DNA of 64,000 bases from Micractinium sp. NFX-FRZ. Lineage: Eukaryota > Chlorophyta > Trebouxiophyceae > Chlorellales > Chlorellaceae. The notes under the pieces were generated by a model that saw nothing but the letters and a program-made list of their open reading frames with translations, was not told where the DNA came from and did no database searches. Positions 10,801 to 21,800 of the stretch are shown piece after piece (position 1 is the first letter of the stretch; each line of letters begins with the position of its first letter). The position numbers and the translations under genes are program-made. The stretch spans positions 62,001 through 126,000 of the forward strand of contig JAPTJF010000064.1 of assembly GCA_029339195.1 (NCBI GenBank), written 5' to 3'.

Positions 10801-12246
10801 GCTCGCTGGTGGTGCGTGCGCAGCAGCGCCTTGCAGTTGGCGTGGATCTGGCGCACGTGGGCCAGGGCGGCGAAGAAAGCGTTGCCCACCTCGTCGCCCT
10901 GCAGTGCAGGCCAATGGCCAGCATGCGGGTGTGCTGCTGCCCGACGGCAACAACCGACGCAGGAAGAGCCACTGCCTGCCAGCCAGCCTGGGCCGCCCTG
11001 CACAAGGCGATGCTGGGCAGTTCGCACCCTGCACAAGGCCATGCTGGGCACGCTGTGCGCAGCTCACCTGCAGCGCCGCCGCCTCGGCAGGCGTCAGCTG
11101 GTACTGCTCCAAAAAGCGGCCAACCAGCTGCGACCGCGTCTCGCTAATCTGTGGGCAGGCACAGGGGGTTGCAGAGCGGGAGGAGGGGCACGGAGAGCAG
11201 GGGCGGTGAGCAGGCGGGCAGGCAGGTTGGAGCGCAGGCTTGTTGTCAACAGCTTGGCATTCAGCCGCTGCCGCCCTGCTGCTGCCCCACTACCACTATC
11301 TGGCGCCTGCCCTGCCTTGCTTCCCCGACCACCTGCCCTGCCCCGCCCCACCTGCAGCCCCCGCTGCAGCTTCTCCATGTCGTGCAGCAGGTCTGCAGCC
11401 GCTGAGCGCGACCCCGCCAGGCTGGCGCCCATGCGCTCGCAGCAGGTGGACAGGGAGTCCAGGTCGGCTTGCACCACATCCAGCATCTGCAGAGGACAAG
11501 ATTGGGCAGATCCTGATTGGCTTGCAGGACTGTGTGCGGTCAAGCAGCGAACCGCGGCAGGATGGCTGGAGCAGTCGGCACGAGGAGGGGGGTGGCACCC
11601 TGCCCAGGCCGCAGCTTGCCCCCGACCCATGGAAGCTTCCTGCCCCTGTGCCGCCGCCTGCGTGCATGCGGCTGCACGTCCCGTCTGTCAGCGCCGCATC
11701 CCATCTACCCGCCGCATGCGTGCAACACACCAACCACTTGCCACCCCTGCAGCGTACCTTGACCACGCTGGCTGCCGCCTCCAGGAATTCCTCATTCACC
11801 GCCACCCCCTGGTTCTCAATTGTGCTGCGCAGCCGGCGGCGTGCGGCGGGCGTGTTCTCAGTATAGAAACCAGACAGGGTGGTCAGGGAGCCCACCACCT
11901 CTGGCGCCTCGGTGCGTGTCTCCATGATCTGCGGCAGGCATCAAAGCAGCACAGGCAGGATGAGTCTGTGACGGGCAGGCGGCGGCACCTGGCGGCGGGT
12001 GGTTGTGCCGCTGTTTCAGGCAGCGGCAGGGCAGCGCGTCCGGCGCGCAGCAGGGGTTGCGTGCGAGGTCACGCAGCAACTGACCGCCTGACTGCAAGAG
12101 GCTGTGCAGCTGGCGCCGATCGTGGCGCTGTTCAGCGGGCAGTTTCAAGCGGTTCTAGCAGCATCCACTTGCAATCTGGACACCTTTTTGACTTTGCGCG
12201 CCAGGCCCGGCGCCAGGGCCGGCGTCGAGGTGGGCGGAGCGGCCAT
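4877..12246 (-). CDS. COG6: Conserved oligomeric Golgi complex subunit 6
   Basis: Lobe-B subunit of the COG tether, which directs retrograde vesicles within the Golgi. Nineteen exons join in phase to 706 residues, close to the family's usual 650-700: 12184-12246, 11758-11928, 11352-11486, 11068-11148, 10799-10898, 10449-10509, 10092-10188, 9732-9803, 9344-9407, 8678-8991, 8281-8404, 7649-7770, 7290-7395, 6937-7018, 6552-6674, 6243-6351, 5867-5989, 5523-5589, 4877-4983. Family landmarks in order are LAPGLARKVKK (N-terminus), METRTEAP, LSGFYTENTP, IHANCKALLRTHHQRAG, RPIEVHAHDPRRYV and VFLVNCLF. An Ala/Gly/Ser-rich insert lies in the exon at 8678-8991. Several introns carry repeats, including a copied exon segment and telomere-like units. 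It is head-to-head with the carrier gene. Confidence 0.95.
8146..8266. repeat. 33-bp minisatellite in COG6 intron
   Basis: Three full 33-base units (8146-8178, 8179-8211, 8212-8244) differ by one base, and a partial fourth runs to 8266. The array ends 14 bases before the donor of the exon at 8281-8404, so it sits at the 5' end of that minus-strand intron. Confidence 0.9.
9037..9095. repeat. Decayed copy of an adjacent COG6 exon segment
   Basis: This intronic stretch matches 8884-8940 inside the neighbouring exon, sharing TGTGAGCCGCCGGCGG and GAGGCAT, with substitutions and short indels. Read on the minus strand it gives GEDASSASTAGGSHH beside the exon's GGDASSTPSAGGSHH. It lies in the intron just upstream of the exon it resembles. 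Confidence 0.75.
9664..9698 (+). repeat. Interstitial telomere-type repeat
   Basis: About 35 bases made of perfect and imperfect TTTAGGG units, the telomere repeat of Chlorella and plants, inside the COG6 intron 9408-9731. Genes continue on both sides, so this is not a chromosome end. Confidence 0.85.
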
Positions 12247-13156
12247 CCTGCTCGCCCTACGCCCCCAAGAGAACTCCAGTTACGATGCACGGATTGTGTG
12301 TTATTTCGGGCGCGCTGGTAGCGGCCCTGATCAATCAATCAACTGGCAAACCCGCCACCGCAGCGCCGCCAGCATGGCGTGGCGGGTGCCGAGGGCCACC
12401 TGCGCATAGCTGCTGGCACCACATCTTTTAGCTACCTTCACACAAGAATGCGCCTGCTGCTGCCGTTTCTTATGATGCTGCAGCACGCCATGTGCTAAAC
12501 GGGTGCATCAATCAGAGCCTCAATCCCTGGGGCAGTGCCCCGCCTGTGCTGCCGTCACCAGGCCGCCAGCCACCGGTGTTGTGATGTGGGACCTTGCAGC
12601 ATCCATTACAATGTCCACAGCACCTCAATGCCCTGCAGCATCCATCATGCATGGCCTGTAACCAACAGAAACATCCCGATAGTCCAGTGGGCACAGCACG
12701 CGGTTCGAAGCTCGGAACAGAGGCAGGTACCTGCCTTCATGCCTGGGCGGTCGCTTCATCTGCTCGCCAGCAAAGTGTGATTCCGTCTGTGGTTAACACC
12801 TTAGCTGGCCCGTTGAATGTTAAATGTACGCAGGTGGTCTTTCCACAAGGCCTAGTCCAGCAATCAAGCAAGGGGCCCACCCACACACATTGCAAAATGG
12901 ACGCCAGGTGGCAGCTGCTCAAAAGGTAGCTCAAACGAAACAAGCGCATCGGCCCACTCTACCCCGTGGCATGCCTTCATCTGCACTTTGTGAGCACGGT
13001 TCTGCTCTTTAGCTCGCCGGCTCTGCGCCGCCATCGCCCTTCGCGCGTCTTCCTCTCTCTTGTAGGGCTGCCGGCGGCGCACACGCAAGCTCACAAGCAA
13101 TCAAAATGCAGATTCTGCCGAACGCAGCTTAAACCGGAGCAGCGCGCGACGCGGCC
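12247..13156. promoter_or_regulatory. Divergent intergenic region, COG6 / mitochondrial carrier
   Basis: 910 bases between two start codons facing away from each other, so it should hold both promoters. TGCAGCATCCAT occurs twice (about 12596 and 12635). No coding exon, tRNA or clear TATA element was seen. Confidence 0.45.
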
Positions 13157-15435
13157 ATGGGCGGCGGCGGCGGTGGCGGCAGCGTGTATGCAGACTATGT
13201 AGCAGGGGCGATTGCAGGGTCCGCCAACATTGCACTCGGCTTCCCAGGTAGATTTTGGACATAATACGTAGCTTACCTGCGCCATATCAGTGCAGCGCTG
13301 GCAAGGAATGCCATTGCTGTCACGCGCCGCTGCCGACAGGGCTGTGCCGTTGCCGCCAAGCGCCTGCTCTCCCTGCCTGTCCACCTTGCGACACGTGGCT
13401 GCTGCTGCTGCTGCTGCTGCTTTGTTGCTGCAGCGGACACGGTCAAGGTCCGGCTGCAGAACCGGCTCAACCCGTATTCGGGAGCCTGGCACTGCGCCTC
13501 ATCCATCTTCCGTTACGAAGGGGTGCGTGGGTGGGCGTAAGGAGAGCATCGCTGGCCGCATGCAGGGAGGGTGCCAGCTGTGGGTTCAGGCAAAGCATTG
13601 CAGCGCTGGCCTCCCCCACAGCCACCGCATCAACCGCCTCTGGGTGCGCAGGGCAGACCAGGCGTGTGCACCCGCCTGGCCCTGGAGTCCTGCTGTCTGC
13701 TTCTTGCGCCGTGCCAACATAGCTCTGCCCGCCGTCCCCGCCACCGTACCGCAGTTTCGGGCGCTGTACCGCGGCATGAGCCCCCAGCTGGTGGGCGGGG
13801 CGCTGGAGACGGGCGTCAACTACGCAGTGTACCAGGCCATGCTGAGCTGGACGCAAGCTGCCACGTCAGCTGGGGGGCTGGCGCTGCCAGAGGCGGCAGC
13901 GGTGCCGCTGTCTGCGGCCACCGCAGGCTGCGTGCTGTCCGTTGTGCTGAGCCCCGCTGAGATGGTCAAGGTGAGGGGCGGGCTGGGTCTGCAGCCGCTG
14001 TGTGTGGTAGCAGTATGTATTATGAGGCTGCTGTCCAAGGTGGGGGGCGGGCTGGGTCTGCAGCCGTGGTGTTTGGGCTCCCGTTGTCCAAGGCAGCTCA
14101 GAGGCGCAGCTGCTGTTCAAGGTGGGATGAGGTGGGGTGGGGTGTAGCAGGGATGGGGCCCGGCAGGCGTGTGTTGGTGGGCGGGGCTGTGGGTGGGCCG
14201 AAGGGTTGGCAAGGCAGCGGCAGGCGGCGAGAGTCGCAGCTGCGCTGTGGGTTGGCGTGAAGCTGATAGTGCTGTTGTGCAGGTGGGCAGAGCGGCAGGC
14301 AGACTATGCTGGAAGTCAGGGGGGCAGTGCCGGCGCAGGTGCCGAGCCCCGGCAACGCCCCACACTCTCCCTGCCTGCGCTTGCCTCACTGCCAGCCCCC
14401 GGCCTCCTAGAGTTACCAACCACACCCTGCCCCCTGCAGCGGGGCGCCACCAAGCGCTACCACTCCCTTCTCGAGACAGCTGTCTCAACTGCCTCCTTGC
14501 TCACTGCCAGCCCCCTGCCTCCCACTGCCATCACACCCTGCCCCCCCCTGCAGTGCCGACTGCAGCTGGGCGGCACTGAGCGGTACCACTCCTACTCGGG
14601 GCCAATCGACTGCCTGCGGCAGACGGTGCAGCAAGAGGGGCTGCGGGGGCTGACCCGGGGGCTTGGGGGCACGATGGCAAGAGAGATCCCCGGCAATGCA
14701 GTGTGTGAGTGGGGAGGAGGCGGGGGGTGGGGGTTGGTGTCAGCGTGGGGCAGAGGCAGAAGGGTGCTGGCTGCCAGTGTGCGGTTGCGCGTGGCAGGTG
14801 CCTTGCTGGCGTGGTGGTGCAGGGGAACTGTGTGGTGGCGGCTTGCTTCTGGCGGCGCCGCTGGCAGAGCCTGCCCCTCACACCTGCCTCCCTCCCCGCC
14901 TCCCACCCACTGCCCTGCTGCCTGCCTGCCTGCCTGCCGCCTTTTGCACCGACCTGGCCCGCACCACAACCCTGACCCCCACCCCTCCACACACACACGC
15001 ACACACACTTGCAGACTTCAGCACCTACCGCCTGCTGCGCCACTGGCTGCCCGGCAAGGCGCCCGACCCAGCAGGCAGCCCCACAGCCTCCTCGCAGCCC
15101 CCCAGCCTGCTGTCTACCCTTGCCAACGCTGGATCAGCTGTTGTGTGCGGCGGGCTGGCGGGCATGGTGATGTGGGCGGTGGTGCTGCCGCTGGACACTG
15201 CAAAGACACGCATACAGACGGCCTACCCTGGCAGCCCATCTGACGTGGGCGTGCTGCGCCAGCTGCGCTTGATCCACAGAGAAGGTGGGATGGGGGGCCA
15301 GGGTTTGGGATGGGGAGTTGGCGGTTTTGTGGTTTTAAGATTGGGAGAGGATGAGTCATCTGGTGGGGAATTGTGGGGTTTGAGGCGGGGATGCAATCCT
15401 GGTTGTTGAGTGCACACTGCAGCCGCTGCACCCCG

Positions 15436-15467
<32 letters not shown>

Positions 15468-15787
15468 GCTGGGCCGGGGCAGGTGGAAGGGGCTGCTGAG
15501 GCCGCTTGTACGTGCTGTCTCAGTGGAGAGCGCAGCCCGCTCTTGTGGGCTGCAGGCACGGGGGCAGCGCTTGCGCAGCAGCTCTCCCTGCATGCATGCA
15601 GACGCAGGCCCACCCTGTGCTTGCCCGCCCGCACCGCCCACCCTCTGCTGCTTCCCCAGGTGGCTTCAAAGCCCTCTACGCCGGCCTCACCCCCACCCTG
15701 GCGCGAGCCTTCCCAGCCAACGCAGCCCAGTGGCTGGCATGGGAGCTGTGCATCCAGCAGCTGCAGCGGTGGGGCGATGACACATGA
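13157..15787 (+). CDS. Mitochondrial carrier (SLC25) family protein, ornithine/BOU-like
   Basis: Inner-membrane solute carrier with three repeats. Exons 13157-13247, 13434-13522, 13755-13970, 14554-14704, 15015-15284 and 15660-15787 join in phase to 314 residues, the normal carrier length. All three signature motifs are visible: FPADTVKVRLQ, SPAEMVKCRLQ and LPLDTAKTRIQ. Each is followed by a Y/LYxG-type segment (ALYRGM, GLTRGL, ALYAGL). The SPAEMVKCRLQ second motif and the AREIPGNAVYFSTY segment resemble the ornithine / acylcarnitine / BOU subgroup. The substrate is not provable from sequence. The start ATG is in GCGGCCATGGG and opens with a poly-Gly run. Confidence 0.92.
14030..14125 (+). 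repeat. Copies of the carrier exon-3 donor edge
   Basis: The true junction at 13970 reads TGGTCAAG then GTGAGGGGCGGGCTGGG. Two decayed copies follow in the same intron: TGTCCAAG then GTGGGGGGCGGGCTGGG (from about 14031), and TGTTCAAGGTGGG (about 14113). The first also keeps the downstream TCTGCAGCCG. Confidence 0.7.
14425..14475 (+). repeat. Copy of the carrier exon-4 acceptor edge
   Basis: CACCCTGCCCCCTGCAG followed by GGGGCGCCACCAAGCGCTAC mimics the true exon-4 acceptor at 14537-14595, where the exon reads GGGCGGCACTGAGCGGTAC. The peptide from the copy, RGATKRYHS, resembles the real LGGTERYHS. It includes a usable-looking AG but leads out of frame. Confidence 0.7.
15439..15467. repeat. CAG triplet run in carrier intron
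   Basis: About nine CAG units in the last intron of the carrier gene, so not translated in the model given. Confidence 0.8.
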
Positions 15788-16335
15788 ACTGATTGGTTGA
15801 ATTGATGAATGTCAGCCGCGGTTGGGACCACGGCTGTCAGGCTCCACACAGCCACAGCCTCGGCCTGCCCTGCCTGGAGCAGCGGCCGCGGGCAGCTGGC
15901 TATTCACAGGAGTTTGAGCAGCAGTGAGCGAGCGTCGCGCGGCCAGTATGATGACGAGCGCTGGCCTGCATGCCAGCACACCGCATACTGTGCCTTTTGA
16001 CCTTGAAATTGCATTTTCCAGATTCATCCGCCCATCCTTCCTCCTTTGCTTGCAGCTGGGCTTGCTCCTTCCTTCCTTGCTTCCTGTCACTGTTTACTCG
16101 ACACCTCATACTTGCTTACAGCTGTGCACCGTGTTTTTTTGGCCCATGTGAGCTAGCGCAGGTGGGGGTGAGGCATCCGGGCCAAAGGAAGGATCGTAGT
16201 GGCAAGCACTGGGGGTGCAAAACGGGAAGGATCGAGGGGGTGAATACTGGAGCGTTGGGAAGGATGCCAGTGAGAGACGGGAGCACCGGGGCGAGGCACT
16301 GCCACAGCAAACGCTGGATTGTTCACTGCCAGCGG
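15788..16335. other. Convergent intergenic region
   Basis: 548 bases between the carrier stop and the stop of F-box protein B. TTACA at 16116-16120 gives a minus-strand TGTAA 216 bases past the F-box stop, a candidate poly(A) signal. Nothing else was recognised. Confidence 0.5.
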
Positions 16336-18266
16336 TCAGAAGGAAGCCAAACCAGGGCCCGTTGGGATGCCAGCGCACTCGAGCACCTCGTGAAAGAACG
16401 TGCCCGCTGTGAGCGCCACGCGGCCCTCCTCATCCGGCAGCGCATGCCGCAGCTGCAGCCCGGGGCGGCGGTGCTGCAGTGCCAGCAGCGCTTGCACAAA
16501 GTTCTGGGGGTATGTGATGTGGTGGGTGCCTTCGGGCATGAACCCCAGGCAGCGCAGGGGGGCATGAGTGGCCACACACTGCCAGCAGGCACGCCAGGCG
16601 CCAGCGCTGCGCACGTCGGGCGTGCCGGCAGAAAACAGGTACTCTAGCCTTGGAGCCGCTCGCAACGCCTCCGCCCCCGCCTCCAGCACCGGCCAGGGCA
16701 CCCCCAGCCAGCGGATGGAGTGCAGCCAGGGGCCGGGGGGCAGCGCAAAGTTGGGGCTTCCGCCCATGCCACACGGGCTTCCCGTGAGGTTGAACTCGTC
16801 ATCGACGTGCAGAAAGAAGAAGCGCGCAAGGCGCGGGAGCCGGGCGATGGCGGGCGGGATGGGCGGCGGGTCGCCTGCATGATCGGCGTCCACGTGAGCG
16901 ATGCACAGGGCCGTCAGGCCTTGCAACTCGGGCAGCACTGCCCCCAGGGCGTCAGCGTCGGCGCTGGTCATGCCCAGGATGACCAGCTGCTCAAGCTGCG
17001 TGGCCGCTGACAGGCTCTCAGGAATGGTGTCTATGATGCGATGGGGTGCCAGGTCCAGCGTCAAGCGCCGCAGCTGGGGCAGGCGGGGCAGGACGGCCAG
17101 GCCGCCTGGCTCGTCCCACCCGCAGTGCAGAAGCTCCAGGCTCGCCAGCGCGCTGAGGGATGACAGCTGCGGGAGCGGGAGGGGAGAAGGGGCGGGGTGG
17201 GATGAAGGCAGGATAGAGACAGTGCCTTTTGCAGTGCATGGCGGGTGCAGGACTGGTGCTCGATTACCACCTGTCCCAGTCTCACAGGGGTCTGCCATGC
17301 TGGGCGTGTAACAAACACAGTGCGGCGTGCAGCAGGCAGGGGCCAGCACGACAGCAGTAGACGCTGGGGCGGGCCACGTCCCTTGGGGCCGCTGGCTCAG
17401 CATGACTGACCACCTGCACCTTCAACACGGCCGCCCCTCCACCCGGCCACCTGGCGGGGCAGCGGCTGCCGATGCTCGGTCTCCAGGCAAAGCCGCGTGA
17501 TGCCGGTGGGCAGGCGCGGGACTGCACTTGTCGAGTCCTCTTCCTGTGCGAACTCATAGCGCCCGAAGCGCCACTCCTGGCAGTCTAGTGACGCGGCACA
17601 CAGGTGGGCATCCCTGAGTGCCTCCAAGCGATCAAGCCCAGCGGGCAGGGGTGTGCCGTCGGGCGGCGCGGCCTTCAGGCTGCGCAGGGCTGTGAGGCGG
17701 GGCAGCCATTCGAGGGAGGCGAGCGGGGTGGGGCGGCTGATGGTGAGCTCCTCCAAGGCTGCTGCGCAGCTGCACAGCGCCAGGCAGGCGGTCACTTGCC
17801 CTTCCAAGGGGTCCATCTCGGGGTCATAGCGGGAAGGCAGGTCCAGATGCAGGGCACGCACGTGACACGCGTGGGCCGCTAGACAGTGGAACAGCGAGCA
17901 AGCACGGGGGAGCGCGGACTCGGGGGTGGCGCGCACGGTGATGGTGTGCAGCAGCTGGGGCGCCAGGCACAGCTGGCGGAAGCGCTTGCTGACCAGGGAG
18001 ACATGCTGGAACCTGAAACAGGCAGGGGAGCAGGCGGGTTGCGCGTTAGCAGGGAGGAGAGGGTCAGATGAGCAGGGCACCTTAGGCCAGCGGGGACAGC
18101 CACCGGCATGAGCGGCAGTTGCCAAGGCTGCGGGTCGGGCAGGGCAGGCTTCACAGCAGGGAACAGCAGCGCTCCGCATTGCTCAAGCTACCCATGCGCA
18201 CCGCTCTTCCTGGCTAGGCGGTTCCAGGCAGCGCAGCAGGAGGTCGTCAGGCAGGTCGGCGAGCAT
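16336..18266 (-). CDS. F-box / leucine-rich-repeat protein B
   Basis: Probable SCF ubiquitin-ligase adaptor, 485 residues from exons 18202-18266, 17451-18012 and 16336-17166, with phases 2 and 0 matching. The N-terminus starts directly with the F-box (MLADLPDDLLLRCLEPPS) and continues after intron 1 as SLVSKRFRQLCLAP. Irregular LRRs follow. It is a clear paralogue of the gene at 1966-3725: both introns fall at identical places, and both proteins share LSSLSAL, ALPPGPWL and SIRWLG. It lacks the N-terminal extension of protein A and has a longer central part. It is in inverted orientation to its paralogue. Confidence 0.88.
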
Positions 18267-18854
18267 TGCGGCGGCCGGTGATGCGGAAACCTTAAAGCGC
18301 ATGCCGTGAGTTATCGATTGCAGGCAGCCGCATGCGCGGCCGTCACTGGGAAGCGGCCGCTGCTGCTACGCACGCTGAGGCGGGAGGGCGCGCCCGGGCG
18401 GCAGCGGTGACGGCAGCGGCCCCGCTCCAGCCACGCACAGACAGCAGGACGGGGCACTGCAAGCTGGCCGGTATAACCCCAAGCCGGCTCCTGCGAATTT
18501 ACTGATAGCGCTGCAACCACCAATCGCTCTCCAACCGCAACAACGTCACGGGGGCAGGGGGGGCCCTGCCTGGGGCATGCCATGCTGTCAGCTGAGCCGT
18601 CGCGGCAGCTCATACCTCGCCCCATGGATTTTGGAGCAGCCACGCTATTTTGAACTGCTATAATTGTCGGTGTTGCAAATTCAACCGGAAGTAGTGTTTA
18701 GGTGCTGCGCATCGCACTGGTGAGCACAGCATGGGTGCACACGGGGCGGGCGGTGAGCACTGGCAGCAGCAGCAGCCGTGCAGAGCGTGGGAGGCAGCAA
18801 GATGTGTGCGCCGCGGCATTGCTGAGCGCAGCCAGTCCATCACACAGGCGCTTC
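18267..18854. promoter_or_regulatory. Intergenic region upstream of F-box protein B
   Basis: 588 bases between two minus-strand genes. It should hold the peptidase 3' UTR and the F-box B promoter. No ORF, repeat or RNA gene could be supported. No TGTAA was seen for the upstream gene here. Confidence 0.4.
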
Positions 18855-21800
18855 CTAGCCCCCGAGCAGCCCCTGGTGCCGCAGCATGGCCGTCGGATCG
18901 GGATAGTACCCGCCGCCTGCCCTGCACAGGCCGTTGCCGCCGCCTCCGCCGCCGCTGCTACCGCCCCCGCTGCTTCCATCCATGCCGCTGCTGCTTGTGC
19001 TCCCACTGCTGCTGCGTGTGCTCCCGCTGCTGCTGCTGGCGGCCAGCAGGTCTTCCACCATGCAGTGTGCCTCCTTGGCTCCCCCAGGCTCCATCAGCCG
19101 GTGGCGCAGCAGCTCCCCCGCCGTGCGGCTGGTGGGGTCGGCTGCCAGGTGGTCCTGCAGATAAACCACGGAAATGATGAAGGAGTCACTGAGTGGGTGG
19201 GGGGAGGGCCAAAGAAATGGCGGAAGAGCTCGCATGGCTGGCCGGGCCTGCAGCCAAAACAACGTGCCAGGCTTGAACGGAGGGAGGGTGGGAGGTGGGG
19301 GGAGGGGAGGTGGAGGTGGCGGAGGCTGCTTGCCACGCTCGCTGCAAACGAAAGCAGTCGGCCGGCTGCACTTTGCTGCGCTGCAGCACGCACCTCCCAT
19401 ATGCGTGCGGAGAGGCACTGCGCGTAGAGGTAGCTGTAGTATGTGGCGCCGTAGCCCACCAGGTGGGTGAACCTGCACAGGGCAATATATGAGCAGGGGG
19501 GGATGGTATTTGGAAGGAGGGAAACGGGGCAAGGGGATATGAGCAGGGGAGGATGGCATTTTGAAGGAGGGAAACGGGGCAAGGCGCAGGGAGGATGGCC
19601 CTCCAGGTGGGTGAACCTGCGTGGGCGGGGCGGGGTGGGGCGGGGTGGGGCGGGATGGGAATGGGGGTGGGTAGCTGGTAGTGGAACGGGTGGGGGTGGG
19701 GGGCCGCGGCTAGCCCACCAGGAGGGCGACCCTGCGGCGAGGATCAAGGTGGGGGAGGCAGCCCACGGGCGGCAGCAGCGTGCGCTTGTGTCGCCCTTCC
19801 CCCCGCCCCCACCCTGCGAGTGCCCCCTGGCGCAACATTGCATAACGTGAGAACCGTCAGTTGGCAGCACTGGCGCTGTTTGGTCACCTGATGTGCGGAT
19901 GGCACCCCTCAGCGTGGCCCAGCGCGCTGTGCTGGCGCATGATGTCAGCAATCTCACGCTGCGCACGCTGCCCTGTGGGCGGGTCGGGCCCGTGCAGCAG
20001 CTGGTCGATCAGGCAGTACTGGAGCTGCAAAAGAGGGTGGGAGAATGGGAGGGTGAGAGAAGGAGGCCGAATGCCGGGGACGGAAGCTGGGGAGGCATGG
20101 GTGACACAGGGGCAGTGCAGGGGTCGGCTGTACATGCTGCTCTTCGTACTGCACAACCCCCCTGCCATCTCCCTTCCTCCTCCCCACCTGCTGCTGCTGA
20201 TCCAGCGCCACGAAGCGCCGGCGGCTGGCCTCCAGCGCACGCAGCAGCGCGGGCGGCAGGCGCTCCCCGGTGGAGCGGTGGCGGGCAAAGAGGGAGAGGA
20301 CGCGGGGGTCGGAGGCAAACAGCTCGAGGGTGTGGGAGGGCACCTCGACCATGTCGAGGGGCCCACGCGTGCCTGCAGGGGGAGATGTTCAAGGAGGGTG
20401 TACAGGGGAATACACGAGTGTGTGAGCGGTCTGAGGCGAAGAGCTCCAGGGTGTGTGAGGAGACCTCAGGACCATGTCGAGGGACCACGAGCGCCTGCCG
20501 GGGAGTGGGAGGGGCGGTGGCAAGCGAAGGGAGTGGGGATCAGGCTGTGGAAGGTAGCAGTGTCAGAAGAGTTTCTGGTGTGTGAGGGGGCACCACCATG
20601 TGCGGAGGGGGCGGGACACGCGTGCCTGCAGGGAAGGGGGCGGCAAGGGAGGTGGGGGTGGGCGTGCAAAGGGGACCAAGCAGATTGTGGGAGCGGTTTG
20701 AGGCAAACAGCTCCCGGGTGTGGGATTGGAACTCAACCGTATCCAGGCGTGCCTTCAACGAGTGGGAGGGAGGGCGGGAGGATGGGGCAAGGCGGTAGCA
20801 TGGTGGGAGAAGGGTGTGGCCGAGAGAAGTTGTGGTGTTGTGCTGCGCTGCGTTGTGCTGCGCTGTCCCACAGAATGGCGCGCCACACCCCTCAGCTCGG
20901 GATGTGGGCATGCTGCGCTCCACCAACTGGGTGCTGCGCCACCCACCGGACAGGTGCTGGAACTCGGTGCGGCTGAGGAGGGAGTTGAGGGCGTGGCCAA
21001 ACTCGTGAAACAGCATCTCCACCTGCGCAGGCGGAGAGCAGAAGAGGAGGGAATAGGCAAAAAGCAATCTCCAAACTGGTGCAGGTGCGCGGCAGAGGAA
21101 GAAAGAACCCATACTTGTATTGTGAGGGTTTAAACTCTACCCACCCAGCAGAATCCTGTCCTGACGATCAACGTGTATATGTGATCAAGCAAGCTAAACA
21201 GGCACGCAGCAGCACCGGCAGCACGACTTCTCGAGCACACCGCTGCTGCCGCTGCTGACAGTGACGGCAGCCAGCGCTTACCTCGCTCACGGCCAGCCCG
21301 CTGTGCTCCGCCATGTTGGCAACCAGGGCCACCACCGGCGTCTGCAGGCCGGGGGGGCAGGCAGGCAGGAGGACAGAGAGCGTGTGCGTTAGGTGCGTAT
21401 TAGCAGCGGAGGCTGCGCCACACCATGGCACACAAGGCCACCACTGGAGCTAGCCGGCCTCCTGCACACCAGCATAGTCACACCACCCAACCACCCACCT
21501 GGTAGCTCCCGTCGGCCAGGCGGCGACCGCAGCGCAGCGTGAAGTGTGCGGCGGAGGGGAACTTGTGGGGGCGGCGGTACAGGTCGAGGTACACGACACC
21601 TAGGAAGCCATCTGCAGGGGTAGTCGGGGGTGTGTGGCCGGTGGAGAGGGATAGCAACTGAGCATACCACAATCAAGCTGAGCTGGAGATGAGATGGGGG
21701 GCAATTGAGCATGCAGCAAGTAAGATGAGAGGCTAATGGGGTTGGTGGCGCTGCAGCCAGACCACCAGCTGCTGCTGAGCGACAGCAGGCACCAAGCTTG

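Noticed and set aside
10594..12321. 575-codon plus-strand open frame opposite COG6
   Set aside because: Antisense to well-supported COG6 exons. Its product is low complexity with no domain. Long antisense frames are expected in DNA this GC-rich.
12700..12715. GGTTCGAA-like string as a tRNA T-arm
   Set aside because: No matching acceptor stem or anticodon arm nearby. No tRNA was found in the window.
20421..20760. Mutually exclusive alternative exons in MIP
   Set aside because: The copies carry frame-shifting indels and only partial splice sites, so they read as decayed duplicates rather than working alternatives.
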